Positions 51,763-62,839 of a DNA stretch of 64,000 bases are shown here, in pieces (position 1 is the stretch's first letter; every line of letters begins with the position of its first letter). The DNA comes from Diacronema lutheri. Its lineage: Eukaryota; Haptophyta; Pavlovophyceae; Pavlovales; Pavlovaceae. The notes below the pieces were generated by a model. The model searched no databases, was not told the origin of the DNA, and was given only the letters and a program-made list of their open reading frames with translations. The stretch is taken from assembly GCA_019448385.1 (NCBI GenBank), contig JAGTXO010000012.1:518501-582500 (forward strand), read 5' to 3'. A program made the translations under genes and the position numbers.

Positions 51763-54700
51763 TCAGGCCGAAATCAGGGCGTCGACCCTGTGCACGCCGG
51801 CAGCGGGAACGGCCGGGACGGCAAGGACGTGGCAGGACGCGTCATGGGCGGACACCCACACACGCCTAGCCACCCCTCGCCGGCCCCCGCCGGCCGCCGC
51901 CGCCGTCGCCGCGCCGGAAGCAGAGGCCGTCCACACCGCCGCAGGCGTCCATGACATCCGCCTGGACGCCGTGAGCCGCGTGGCGGTGCGGCGGCGCCTG
52001 TCCGCGCGCCATCTGCGCGCGCGCGAGCAGGAGCTGCGCGTGCCCACGCACGACGCACGCGGCGAGCTGGAGGCGCATGTGGCGCTCGAGGGCCGCGCGG
52101 GCGACGTCGCGCGAGGGCGCGCCCATGCGCGCCATCCACGCGTCCGCGCCCATGTGCGAGAAGGTGACGAGCAGGTCGGCGAGGCCGGCCGACCACTCGC
52201 CGAACGAGCCGATGACCAGCGCGCGGATCGGCGGGAACGAGTTGAGGCGCGCCTGCATCGGGCCCACCTGGCCCGGCTGCATGCCGAAGAGCTCCTCGTC
52301 GAGTTGAGCGCACGCACGCCGCCGCTCGCCGCCGACGGCCGCCGCTCAGCGGCCTGGCAGCGGCGCGTGTCCGACTGGCCGTAGCGCGTGGGGCAGTACG
52401 AGATCGACTTGAGCTCGCACAGTGTCTGCACGAGCTGAGGGGCCGAGCCCGCACCGTTGAGCACTACGACGAGATCGACGGTGGGCACGCGCCGACGACG
52501 CAGGGCCGCGCGCCCGGCCGGCGGCACGCCGGCGAGCACGGAGCCAAAGATGTCCGCGTCCTCGCGCCGCGCGTAGGTCCCGGCGTATCCGCGAGCCAGC
52601 GAGGCGAGCAGGTTGAGAGCGGGGTCGTGGCGAAGCTTCGCGACGTGGTCGTGGGCGACGCCCGGTGCCGCCGCGAGCGCGTCGCCGAACGCATCGACCG
52701 GGATCGGGCGCTGGCTGCCGCTGCGCGCGAGGCGCGCGCCCGCCGCCGCGAGCTGCGCGCACACGGGGCTCGGCAGACCCAAGTAGCGCGCAACCGCCTC
52801 GGCCCACTCCGCCGGAGAGAAAGCGGCATAGGCTCGCGGCAGGGCCTCGAGGAAGAGGCCGCTCTCTTTGCCGAGGCCAAACCAGAGGCCGCGTGGGCGC
52901 GAGCCCGGCGGCATGGCGGCGTGCTCAGCGTTGAGCATGTCGAAGCGGCAGCGCTCGCGGTCGCCAGTGATGTCGGCCAAGAGGCTAGGCCGGCGTCCGG
53001 CGGCGGGAGCGGCGGGCGCGACGGAGCCGGGCGGCAGGCGGAGGACGCGCACTTCCGTGTCGCCCTGGCCGCCGCCGAGCTCGGCCTGCATGGCGTGCCA
53101 GGCGGAGGCGAGATCGCGCCCCAGGCGCGAGCCCGAGGCGAGGAACGAGCGCCACCCGTGCGCGTCCATGTCGGCGAAGGCGTCGTGCCCGACGCGCGCC
53201 GCGATGGCAGGCCGGTCGAGGACGCCCGCCTCCAGGACCGAGCCGTCCGCGGCGCGCGTGTCGAGCAGGTGCGGCAGGGCGAGGCTGGCGGCGCTCCAGA
53301 TCAGGGCGGGAGCGAGGTCGACCTGCTTGCGCAGGCCGGTGCCATGCATCGCAATCGGGAGCGGCAGCCGGCGGCTCGCGATGGCATCCGTCGAGACGGA
53401 GACGCCGAGAGCGACGGTAGCCTGCCGGGCGAGGATGTCGTCGAAGGCAGCCGCGGCCTGCAGGGAGTCTGACAGGTACGAGAGGGAGATCAAGTAGGAG
53501 AAGCGGAAGATGGTGGAGCGGCGGGTGAGGACCCACAGCGACTGTTTGGCCGACGAGCCGAGCGTTGTGATCAGCTTGTTCGAGATGCCAGCGATCTCGT
53601 CGGTCTTGGTCGCGAGTGTCCTGCCCACGTAGCCAGGTGAGCCCACCGGCACGCCGTAGATGTTGAGGCCGTAGTGGAGAGCGCCAGTGGCCGGGTCCGC
53701 CACCGAGCCGAGGGGAACGGCCCCCCGGCAGCCCTCGAGCGCATCAGCGCTGCGCGGATCGATCCAGCACGCCGACTTGGCCAGATTGGCGTGAAGGCCG
53801 AGGCCGGCGAGCGCAGCCTCGAAGCGCGAGAGCGCAGCGGCGACGAGAGCGGGCGGGCCGACGGCGTAGACGTCGTCATGACCTGCGCGCGCGGCCCCAC
53901 CGACCGCGGCGAGCTCGGCGTCGAGGGCCACGAGCGCGGGCTGGATGGCGACCGCGAAGAAGTAGCTGCCCTCCACCGAGCCCTGCTGCACGCCTTCCGA
54001 GCTTCGGAAGGGAAGCTGCGTGAGGGGCGCGCCGCCGCTACCGCCGCCGGCAAAGACGGGCGCCTGCGGGCCGAGAGTCGCGTGCGCAAGGCGAGCGAGC
54101 GCGCGGATCTCGCCGGGGACGCTGCCGTCGGACAGCTGGCGGAGGACGGCTGCGCGAGAGACGGAGTTGAAGGCGTTGGAGATGTCGAGGGTGAAGATGC
54201 CAAAGCTCAGCTCAGCGTCCAGCAGCTCGCGCAGGCCGATGATGAGTTTGGTGGCGCCCGCCGCGACCGCCACCCCAAGCTGCTGCGGCGCGAGGTGGCC
54301 CGCGAAGGTCTCCTTCAAAGACGCGTTCGCGAAGATCGCCTTCGTCACCGCCCGGCGGAGCGCGCAGGAAATGCCCACCGGCCTGGCATCCTCCGCCTCG
54401 TCAGCAGACGGGGCGCGCTTGCGCAGGGCGAGCAGCCGCACGGACGAGAAGACAAAGTTGAACCAAGCTGGCAGCGCGCCGTTCGCAAAGCGCGTCGCGA
54501 AGTACGCACCGGCGGCCGCCGCATCGGCCGCGACGAGAGAGGGGAAGGGCACGGTCGGCACCAGCGCCGTGAGGTACTCGTAGCGCCAAGCCGACGCGCC
54601 AGCAGCCTTGTCGGTGTCGAGGTGGCGAAAAGCAGTCTCGATGTCGGCGGGCAGGACCCGAAGGTGCGGAGCGTCATCCACACCGTCGAGGACAGCGTCG

Positions 54701-56349
54701 ACGCTCTCAACACGCACCGGGTGCTTGGCCACCATCTGCGCGAGCACCTCCGGGCGCGCGATGTCAGCGATGCCGTGGCTGTCAAGCAGGCGAGACGCAT
54801 CAGAGATCTTGCCCTTGGCAATGAGAGCGAGCGCCCTGAGGAGAGCGCGGTCCGCGGCATCCTCACGCGCGGGCCAGCGCCGCGTGGCGTGCACCGCGCA
54901 ATCACGCTCCCAGCCCGCGACCAGCTCGGCGTAGGCGCGCGTCTCCCACAGCGTAAAACGCTGCGCGAGCGCGGCGCCCATGCGGCGTGGGTCAGAGCGG
55001 GGGGTGCGGCGCAGGAGCAGCGCCAAGAGGACGAGCAGCATCTTCAGCGCGCGTTCCGTCTCCGGCTGACGCACCCCCACCGCGCCGACGCCCTCGAGTG
55101 CCTCAGCGTCACGGAGGGCGTGGAGCACCTCAACGAAGGCCGTCGCGAAGCGCTCCGCAAAGCCGGGCGGCAAGGCGGCGAGCATGGGCACCGCCGACTC
55201 GTGGAGGCCAGCGACCTGCATGACGGTGAGATGGTCGATCGCCGCGTAGCTCCCGTCAGCCGGTGCCCGGGCCGAACTGGGCACCGGCATGGGCGGGTCG
55301 GCCGAGGGAGCGGCCGGGCGCGCTCCTGCGCGCGCGCGCTGGCAGCGGCCATGCTCGTCGGAGCCGTCGGGCGCGTCGTCGTCATCGTCGCCAGGGAAGG
55401 GCCGGCGCAGCGGCTGCGGCCGCTCGGGCTGCGGTGGCGGCGGCGGCGGCGGCGGCGGCGGGTGCGGCGGCGGCGGGGGGCCCGGCGGCGGCGCTTGCTG
55501 CTGGGGCGGGCAGCGCGCGGAGCGCGGACCGGGGCGTCCCGACGAAGGCGGGCGGCCCGGCGGCGGTGGAGGCGCGGGCCGGGTCCCCGCACCGGCGGCC
55601 GAGCGCGTCCGCTGCGAGGGGGGGCTGGACGGACCCCCCGCCCGTGCCGCGCGGCGAGCGCTCGGCGTGGCCGGCGGATGGACGGGCGTCGGCGAGGACA
55701 AGCTGTCGGCCTCCGGCAGGAGGCGCTCCGCCTCAAGGAGCGCGCGATCCCGCGTGCCGCGCGGAATCAGCGGCTGCCCGCGGCCCGCCGCGCGCAGCCG
55801 AGCGCACGCCTCGGAGCCGTAGCGGCAGGCGAGGTGCTCGATAACGGAGGGCGCCACCGCGGGTGTCGCGTGGCCAGGTGACGGCCCAAAATCGCCCCAG
55901 CCTGTCGCGACCGGACGCGGGAGGTCGAGAGCGGCGCCGGACGACAGGGGCCGGCCGCAAAGGACGTCAAGCGCACGCTCCGCCAGTTCGCGGATCCGCA
56001 TGGCCATGTACTCGTGCACGAGGGTCGCACCAGGGTGATCCCAGAGCTTGTCGGGGTGCATGCCGCGAGCCAGGGAGGCAAGCCAGGCCCGCCTGCCCGC
56101 TTGCAAGCGGCGTGCCTCAGAAGCGTCGGGCCCTGGGTTCGATGAGACCGGGAGGCTCTCGAGGACGAAGAGCGCAGCCGACGCGTCGCCCGCGAGAGGA
56201 TGAGGCCCCGGCCCACGCGTCGAGAAGAACGCGTAGAGCTGGTGATAGGATGCCGTGAGGCCGGTGAGGAAGAAGAAGCCGCGCGGTGGAGGGTCGAGTG
56301 GCGGCGACGCGCCGTCGGGAGGCATCAGGGCCAGCGGCCTCCCCGCCAT
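51763..56349 (-). mobile_element. Non-LTR-like retroelement ORF: reverse transcriptase plus putative endonuclease
   Basis: The ATG at 56349 opens ~1528 codons. Residues ~1-200 are globular, ~200-360 Pro/Ser-rich. A reverse transcriptase fold spans ~550-860: DKAAGASAWRYEYL, RPVGISCALRRAVTKAI, GIFTLDISNAFNSVSRAAVL (first catalytic Asp), SSEGVQQGSVEG, and HDDVYAVG where other elements have YADD. A long unassigned region follows. Near 1300 the sequence VPTVDLVVVLNG then LCELKSIS suggests a PD-(D/E)XK endonuclease, as in early-branching LINEs. Downstream of that the likely coding continues in another frame (51866-52282, IRALVIGSFGEWSAGLADLL), so this copy has at least one frame break and is probably dead. 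No LTR, integrase or capsid-like part was seen. Exact family unknown. Confidence 0.7.
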
Positions 56350-56537
56350 GCCCGCGGGGCCGCGCTACGATCGCGCGGGCCGGGCGTGCAGGGAGGCCGT
56401 CGCCATTCAAAATCCGACCCGACGTGAGTCAGTATGGGGATCTACGATGTCAGACCGGACCTCGAGTTTCACCTCCGGCCGAAGTCAAAACCTTCAGCGG
56501 CGCACCGGGCGCGCCCCTTCAAGCCCTCGCGCGCGCC

Positions 56538-57897
56538 TTACCTCGGCGAGCGCCCGCGCCTACCCGCGCTGCGGCTGCGGCTGCGGTTGCGCCGTCGGCC
56601 ATCCGACGGCGACGGCGACCCGGGCGAGCGGCTGCGGCGGTGGGCGCGCAGCTCGCCCGGCGAGCGCGAGCGCGAGCGGCTGCACTCACGCGCGCGCCAG
56701 CCGCGCCGCTCGTCGCGCTCAGCCTCGCGCCGGCGCGACGCGTCCAGCGCCGGACGCCCGCGGCCGCGTCGTTCATCCGGGCTGGGCGATCGGCTGATTG
56801 CATGGCGGCCCTCGCGCTCGCGCACGCGGCCGCCCCGCGGCGGCGAGGGCGACATGCGCCGCGCATCCCACCCCCTGTCGCGCGGCGGCCCGGGAGCCAG
56901 CTCGGCCGGCGGCGGCGGCGGCGGCGGCGGCGGGGCGCGGCCGGGCGGAGGCGGCGGCGGCAGCGGCGCGGCCCTTCGCACCGCCGCGCGCTCGGCGGCT
57001 CGCGCGGCGGCGGCGGCCTCCTCAGCCTGCTCGGCGGCGGCGCGCTCGGCGGCAAGCGCCTCCTCAATCTCGTCTTCAAGCGCCGAGAAGCGCGCCCCGT
57101 CCACCAGCCCCGTCGCCTCGAGCTGCTCGCGCCGGGGCAGCACGGGCAGCGCAATGTCGCACGCGTACGACGCGTCAACGTCGAGGAGCTGCGCGGCGAA
57201 CTCGTCCATGTGCGTGATGACGTAGCCGCCTTCGGGTGTGCGCGCGCGTAGCTTGCGGTAGTCATTGTACAGCGGCTCAATAAAGGCGTACACGTCCGCC
57301 GCCGAGCCGGTGAGCCGCAAGTAGAAGGCTGCGAGCGCTCGCACATACTTGTTGCGCTCATCGGTGATGAGCTCGAGGATGATCTCACGCTCGGGGCAGA
57401 TTTGGAGCATCTTGAGCACAAGGCAGATGAAGTCTGTTGGCTGCCGTGCGCCGCCGTACGTCCCGCCGATTGCCTGCAGCTTGACGGCCTGCTCGACGAG
57501 CGTCTCGGCTGTGGCCGTCGGGTCGTCATGTGTGCGTGCGCGGCGCGCGGTGTGGGGCAGAGCGGCGCGGGGCAAAAGGGCGGTGAGCGCGAGCGCGCGG
57601 CGCAGCGGAGCGCGCACGCGCGCGTACTCCGCGCGCACCAGTCAGGCCGAAGCAGTGCTCCTTCCAGAAGCGGTTGTTGTAGATCTTGGTGCGGAGGATC
57701 TTCTCTACGAGGTACTGCGGGTTCGTCCCGTGGATCGTGGTCGCGGACGGATCCGTGCGGTTCGCCTGGGCAGCGTAGCAACCGCGGTGCGAGGAGGACG
57801 GGCGCACGAGGGACCGAGCCGTGCGTGAGGCGCCGCCTCAGCCACGCGCGATGCCGGAGTGCATCCGGGCTGCCGGGCCGCACACGCCGCGCACCAT
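56538..57897 (-). CDS. PRPF38A: Pre-mRNA-splicing factor 38 (PRP38A-like)
   Basis: Spliceosomal B-complex protein needed for activation and U4 release. Coding exons 57895-57897 (only the ATG), 57639-57765 and 56538-57508 give 366 residues. Splicing yields MANRTDPSATTIHGTNPQYL, matching the family start, then VEKILRTKIYNNRFWKEHCF, GGTYGGARQPTDFICLVLKM, YVRALAAFYLRLTG and PLYNDYRKLR. After ~residue 190 come Ala/Glu-rich and poly-Pro stretches and an RS-rich tail (SRSRSRSPGEL, RNRSRSRSAGRRGR), as in other PRP38A. Both donors are GTGCGC. It is divergent from the Munc13-like gene. Confidence 0.93.
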
Positions 57898-57964
57898 CGC
57901 TGCGAGCGCTGCCGTGAGGGCGGCGTCACGATGGAAGCAAGGATCGAGTGACCGGAGGTGGAGG
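57898..57964. promoter_or_regulatory. 67-bp divergent promoter space
   Basis: Between the PRP38 ATG and the ATG at 57965. No clear core element was seen. Confidence 0.35.
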
Positions 57965-60900
57965 ATGGAGCTGCTGATCCTCGGCTGCGACGGGCAGCGC
58001 GCGAAGACGGGCTGGCAGCCCGGCGCGCCGGTGGTGGCTATGGTTTCGGTTGACACGCGTCACGTGGGCAGCGGCCGCGTGCCGTTCGCGCTGACTCTCG
58101 GCGGCACCGCGCAAGCAGCCGACGCGCTCGCCCTCGACGTCGAGATCAGCGTGTGCGCACAGGCGGCGTCGGGCGGCGCGGATCCGTCGATCAAGCTGGG
58201 ACGCGCGACGTTGCGCGCGAGCGAGCTTGCGCGGCGCGAGGTCCACGTCATGTGGCTCCCGCTCGAGAAGCCGCCGCGCGAGGCGAAAGGGTGCGCGCGG
58301 CCAAACGGACGTGTGCGCGTTGGCTTGTGGCAGTGCGTCACACCACCATCGTGGCCGCGGCCGCCACCGCCGCTGCCGCCGGCGGCTCGCGCGCTGGCAC
58401 CACCGCCGCTCGACCGGGAGCTCTCCTTCGAGCTCATCCTCGCGGCCATTTCGCACGCGGAGGCATCCGAGCTGCCGCTTCCGCCGCCGGCCGCGCTCGA
58501 GGCCGCACGATGGTGGGAATGCATGGGGCTCTCGGAGGCGGCATACGCGATGGCCGTCGGGCATGCGCACGAGCGGCTGCGCGAGCGCGCCTGGCGCGCG
58601 GACCGCGCCGCCGCCAAGCTCGCGCCGCGCGCCGACGAGGAAGGCGACGCGCGCGCCGACGACGGCTCCGGGCTCACCAACGTCAACTGCGTCGTGGAAG
58701 ACGGGCGTGGCGCAGAGGAGCGCGCGCGTGACGCGTGCGCTGCGATGGTCGGCGCCGCGGCGCGGTGCGCGCGCGGCGAGCAGACGAGCGCGCCGGCGGA
58801 TCGCGAGCGCTCGCCCGCACGAGCCGCCGAGCGCGACGCCCAGCGCGTGCAAGCCGAGCAGCTCGTCGCAGCCGCTCATGGCCTCGCGCGGGCGCACTGC
58901 GCGTCGCTCGGCCTTGCGCCTCTCGCGGCGGACTGGCTGTGCTTGCGCGCGCTGGGCGAGTCGGTGTGCGCGGGGCAATGGGACGAGCCGCCCCTCTCGC
59001 AGCTCGAGGTGCTGGCCGCGAGGCCCTCGTCGCGACCGGCGCGTGCCGGCAGCGTGGCACGTGTCGAGCGCTCGCCGGGCGGCGGCGGCCCGTCGGCATC
59101 CGCGCGAGCAGAGGCGTCGGCTGACGACTTTGCAGCATGGCGCGCGCTGTGTGCCGGGCTGCTCGACTGCGCGGCGTCGCACTGGCTGCGCGATCTGCTC
59201 AGCGATGAGCGCGACGACGAGCAGCCTGGCTGCGCCGCGCGCGGGACGCCGGCGCACGCGGACGCCGCCGCCGACGAGGCCGACGGCGGTGCGCGCGCGC
59301 GCGTGCACGCCGCTGGCGTGCGGCGGCGCCAGCGAGCGGCCAACACGCTGGCCGCTCTGCTGCTGTTGCTGCGCATCGCGGAGGAGGACGACGAGGAGGA
59401 GGAGAAGCGCCAAAACAGGTTAGCGCAGGCGGCGAACGGCGCACGACCGCGCTGCGGCGAGCCGGGAGGGGAAGGCGAGTGGGGCCGTTGGCGCGACCTG
59501 AGCATGGGCGAGGGCAGCGCGGACGACGAGGAGGGCGGGCTCATGGGCGAGGCACAGGACAGCGCGGGGACGGCGCGCGACGCGGGAGCCGACGTCGTGT
59601 GCCTCGCCGACGGCGTGTGCACGATGGCCCCGGCCGTCGCGCCCGCCGCGCTCATCGCACCTGGCTGCATGCAGGTGGGCGGGAAGGCGTTCGAGCGCCG
59701 CTGGCTCGCGCACGTGCGCGCGGCGTGCGATCGTGCGCTGCCGCGCACCATCGCGCCGCTCGACGCGCTGCTCGTGCTCGCGCGCCACACCGTTGCCCTA
59801 AGCGACGTGCTGCGCAGCGGGACGCCATGCGCGCACAGCACGGGTGCGCGCGCCCTCGCACGCGCGTGCGCAGAGCTGCGCGCGGTGCTTGGTCGCGAGT
59901 TGCGCGCGCACCTCAGCTGGGCGCTCGAGGCGAGCGCGCTCGAAGCGCCCGGCGCAGGCGCTGCCGCGAGCGCGTCGTCACCGCAGTCCGCGCGCGCCGA
60001 GCCGTTGAGTGGCGGCGCGGGCGCGCTGCTCGAAGCGCTCTGCGCGGGCGGAGGCGCGCGCGAGAACGGCGGATCCGCCGCGGCAGTGGCGGCGACCGTG
60101 CCCGGGCTGGCCGGGCTCGCTGCGTTGTGCGACGTGGCCGTGATGGTAGACGGTGCAGTCGCGAGCGCGATGCGCGACGCGCCCGGCGTGCGCGGTGGCG
60201 TCGACCTCGCGCCGCGCGCCGCCGAGTGGGTGTCGCCGCACGTGCTCCGCTGGCTCGTCTCGGCCGGCGCGGCGCTCGCGAGCTGGGCGCGCGCCGCGGC
60301 CGCGCCGGCCGGCGACGGATGGGAGCGCGCGCTTGGTGTGGCCGGTGCGGACGGCGAGCGCGCGCCTCCGATCGCGTGCTGCGCGGTCGACGTGTGTGCT
60401 GCCGTTTCGCAACTCACAGAGGCGTTGCTCAGTCTGCCGCCTGCGCTGGTGGGCGCGAAGGCTGCGCTGCACGTGCACGCGGCGACAGCGGGCGCGCTCG
60501 GCGCGCTCGCGGGCGGCGGCGCCGAGCGCGCGGCGCTTCTCCTCATGCGCGCGCGCACAGCGGCCGCGAGCAGGGCGGAACAGGCCGCGCCTCGCTCCGC
60601 GCGCCTCCTCGCTGCCGCCACGTCCTCCGCCTCGGTCACCGCGGCGTCCATCGCGATGCTCTCCGTCCGGTCGGCGCTGCACGCGGCGGGCGCGCGCGCC
60701 GCACGCGCGCGCTCTGCCGGGCGCGCGCGCCCATCGCGCACGCCGCCAGCGCGTGACGCGCGCAGCAGCCCGAGGGACGATTTGCGCGCGCGCGCGTCCG
60801 CCGGCCCGCGCGCGCACGCGCCCGCCGCGACGCGGACGGGCGAGCTCGTGGCGGCGCGCGCGCTCGACGGCGGCGCGCTGCGCGCGTGGGCGACGTCGCT

Positions 60901-61894
60901 TCCGGTCGCCCTGGCGCCCGAGCTGCGCGGCGCGTGCTGCGTGCTCTTCTCCCTCGAGCAGGCGGCCATGGCCCTCGATGCGCTGCTCTCCGCGGATTGC
61001 GCGGGCGGCGCGGCCGATCGGCCGAGCGGTGGCGCGCCGTTGCCGCCTGCGCAAGCGCGCGCGTCGCTCGCGCGACTTGGCACCCTCGCGCGCACGCTGA
61101 CGCGCACGGGCAGCACGCTCGACGCGCGAGGCGACGCGACCGACGCAGCCGCCGACGGCGCGCGCGCGGTCGGTGACGGCAGCTGTGACGGTGACGGTAG
61201 CTGTGACGGTGACGGTAGCTGTGACGCTGTTCTCGGCAGCGTGGAGGCGGCTGCGATGCGCGAGATGCACGTGCTGCCCGCACAGCGCGCCCTCGCTGCC
61301 GCCTCTGCGGACGCGGTGCGCGCCGCCGCCGCCGTGCTCGCGCTCCCCACCACGCCGCTCGCGCGCGACGCGCTGCGCGCGTCGGACTGGGCGGGGCGCG
61401 AGGCGACGCAGCAGCTGCTCGGCAGCGCGCTCTCCGATGGCCTCGCCGAGCTATGCGCCGAGTTGGGCGTGGACGGCGAGGGCGGCGCGTGCCTCGCGCG
61501 CTTGCTGCGCGCCTACTGGCAGGCATCGCTCGCGCACGTCTGCGCAGCCGCGGTCGAGGCGGCCGCCGAGCCCGAGCACGCCGGTGCGGTCGGCGGCCGT
61601 CTGGACGAGGTGCTCGACATCATGAGCCACCAACTGCACGGTAACGGCGCAGGCCTGCCCCTCGCCTACCTGCACGCAACGCGCACACGCGCGCACGCCG
61701 AGGCCATCGAGCGCGCCACGTGGCGCACCGACGAGGACGTGCCGGCCGACAAGCACGGCCCGGGCCGCGCTGGCCCGTCGAGCGGGCCGTCGCTTGGCGG
61801 CGCGGTGGCGAAGGCGCTCTCGTCTGCGGTCGCCTGGCCGCCACGCCGGCTCGGCAAGGCGGCGGCGCGGCAAGAAGAATTGAGTGGAGACTGA
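57965..61894 (+). CDS. Munc13-like protein (C2-like plus MHD regions)
   Basis: 1309 residues as one open exon from the ATG at 57965; an in-frame intron may hide in the Arg/Ala-rich part near 60690-60830. The first ~110 residues look like a C2 domain (MELLILGCDG, IKLGRATLRASEL, RVRVGLWQC). Residues ~600-830 resemble the MHD1 region of plant PATROL1-type and Munc13 proteins (EWVSPHVLRWLVSAGAALAS, VDVCAAVSQLTEALLSLPP). Near 1212, LDEVLDIMSHQLHGNGAGLP fits MHD2. Munc13/PATROL1 proteins promote vesicle priming and delivery of membrane proteins. Similarity is weak and by pattern, so the family call is tentative. Confidence 0.6.
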   Translation: MELLILGCDGQRAKTGWQPGAPVVAMVSVDTRHVGSGRVPFALTLGGTAQAADALALDVEISVCAQAASGGADPSIKLGRATLRASELARREVHVMWLPLEKPPREAKGCARPNGRVRVGLWQCVTPPSWPRPPPPLPPAARALAPPPLDRELSFELILAAISHAEASELPLPPPAALEAARWWECMGLSEAAYAMAVGHAHERLRERAWRADRAAAKLAPRADEEGDARADDGSGLTNVNCVVEDGRGAEERARDACAAMVGAAARCARGEQTSAPADRERSPARAAERDAQRVQAEQLVAAAHGLARAHCASLGLAPLAADWLCLRALGESVCAGQWDEPPLSQLEVLAARPSSRPARAGSVARVERSPGGGGPSASARAEASADDFAAWRALCAGLLDCAASHWLRDLLSDERDDEQPGCAARGTPAHADAAADEADGGARARVHAAGVRRRQRAANTLAALLLLLRIAEEDDEEEEKRQNRLAQAANGARPRCGEPGGEGEWGRWRDLSMGEGSADDEEGGLMGEAQDSAGTARDAGADVVCLADGVCTMAPAVAPAALIAPGCMQVGGKAFERRWLAHVRAACDRALPRTIAPLDALLVLARHTVALSDVLRSGTPCAHSTGARALARACAELRAVLGRELRAHLSWALEASALEAPGAGAAASASSPQSARAEPLSGGAGALLEALCAGGGARENGGSAAAVAATVPGLAGLAALCDVAVMVDGAVASAMRDAPGVRGGVDLAPRAAEWVSPHVLRWLVSAGAALASWARAAAAPAGDGWERALGVAGADGERAPPIACCAVDVCAAVSQLTEALLSLPPALVGAKAALHVHAATAGALGALAGGGAERAALLLMRARTAAASRAEQAAPRSARLLAAATSSASVTAASIAMLSVRSALHAAGARAARARSAGRARPSRTPPARDARSSPRDDLRARASAGPRAHAPAATRTGELVAARALDGGALRAWATSLPVALAPELRGACCVLFSLEQAAMALDALLSADCAGGAADRPSGGAPLPPAQARASLARLGTLARTLTRTGSTLDARGDATDAAADGARAVGDGSCDGDGSCDGDGSCDAVLGSVEAAAMREMHVLPAQRALAAASADAVRAAAAVLALPTTPLARDALRASDWAGREATQQLLGSALSDGLAELCAELGVDGEGGACLARLLRAYWQASLAHVCAAAVEAAAEPEHAGAVGGRLDEVLDIMSHQLHGNGAGLPLAYLHATRTRAHAEAIERATWRTDEDVPADKHGPGRAGPSSGPSLGGAVAKALSSAVAWPPRRLGKAAARQEELSGD
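61172..61225. repeat. 18-bp repeat, three copies
   Basis: GGTGACGGTAGCTGTGAC-type units encode GDGSCD three times within the Munc13-like gene, a Cys/Asp-rich loop. Confidence 0.9.
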
Positions 61895-62008
61895 TCAGCA
61901 AGGCAGCAGGGCTTGCCGCAGGCCCGAGGCCTTCCTCAAAGAAAGTCATCGGTCGAGTGGGCGTGCGGGCAGCAGAGCACTGAGATTCTCACGCTGCCAG
62001 AGTGCAAA

Positions 62009-62731
62009 TCAAGGCTGCGTCGTAGTCGCGCTGAAGGGCGGTGGGGCGGCGATCACGGCGTGGCGAGCCACCATGCGCGCGTTATGCTCGTGAACAAGGC
62101 ATGGCATGCGCAGGATGTCAACGCCCCAGCCGAGGCCGAGGAAGCCGATCGTGAGCACGTGCATGATCGCCCAGCGCTCGTTCCGCAGGACGAAGTGGTG
62201 TGCCGCGAGGAACAGGCCGGTGATCGGGCAGATGCAGAGCACCCACATGTCAAAGAGGTCGACGCGCCCGAGCTTGTCGTCAAAGCCTCGCTTGGCGCGC
62301 TCGACGAGGTCAGGCACGCGCAGGATGTCGACCGCCCAGCCGACGCCAAAGAGGCCGAACGTGAGCAGGTAGAGCACGCCCCACTTCGGGCGGCCGAGCC
62401 AGAACCAGTGGAGGCCGGTCCAGCCGAGAGAGACGGTGACGATGAAGAGCTCAATGCACATCACTGGCGCGGACGCCGTCGATTTTGTTGGCGCGAGCGC
62501 TACTCCTTGCGAGGCGTTTGCGCGGTAGTACGGCGGCGGCGCCCCGCCTCCCGGCGCGTCGTTGGGCGCCACGGGCGGCACCTCGACGATTGCGATCACT
62601 TGGGCGACAGGCGGCACATTGTGAACGATGGCCACCTCTTTTGCCGCACCGCGGTCGTCGTGCTCTGGGACGGCCTCCTCCTCGTCGTGCACATGCAGGC
62701 CGTCCTCGTCGCGCACGTTCAACTTTTTCAT
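62009..62731 (-). CDS. Protein with two TM2 domains
   Basis: 240 residues from the ATG at 62731. The N-terminal ~100 residues are acidic to Pro-rich and probably cytosolic. Then two successive TM2-type units, each a pair of hydrophobic helices: GLHWFWLGRPKWGVLYLLTF, GLFGVGWAVDILRVPDL and, after a linker, LAAHHFVLRNERWAIMHVLT, IGFLGLGWGVDILRMPCL. The GWxVDILRxP ending repeats in both. TM2 domains normally occur once per protein; function is generally unknown. It converges with the Munc13-like gene. Confidence 0.85.
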   Translation of the reverse strand: MKKLNVRDEDGLHVHDEEEAVPEHDDRGAAKEVAIVHNVPPVAQVIAIVEVPPVAPNDAPGGGAPPPYYRANASQGVALAPTKSTASAPVMCIELFIVTVSLGWTGLHWFWLGRPKWGVLYLLTFGLFGVGWAVDILRVPDLVERAKRGFDDKLGRVDLFDMWVLCICPITGLFLAAHHFVLRNERWAIMHVLTIGFLGLGWGVDILRMPCLVHEHNARMVARHAVIAAPPPFSATTTQP

Positions 62732-62839
62732 CCTCGTCGTGGAGTGGAAGGGACGAGCTTCCAAGAGGTTTCGCTTACATTTTGGCGCGAAGGGGCCGTC
62801 CGCCTCAGGATGGCGGCGTCGGCCTGGGGCCCGCGCGCG

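Noticed and set aside
56110-56160. GGGTTCGATG resembling a tRNA T-loop
   Set aside because: No matching acceptor or anticodon arms around it; lies inside the reverse transcriptase ORF.
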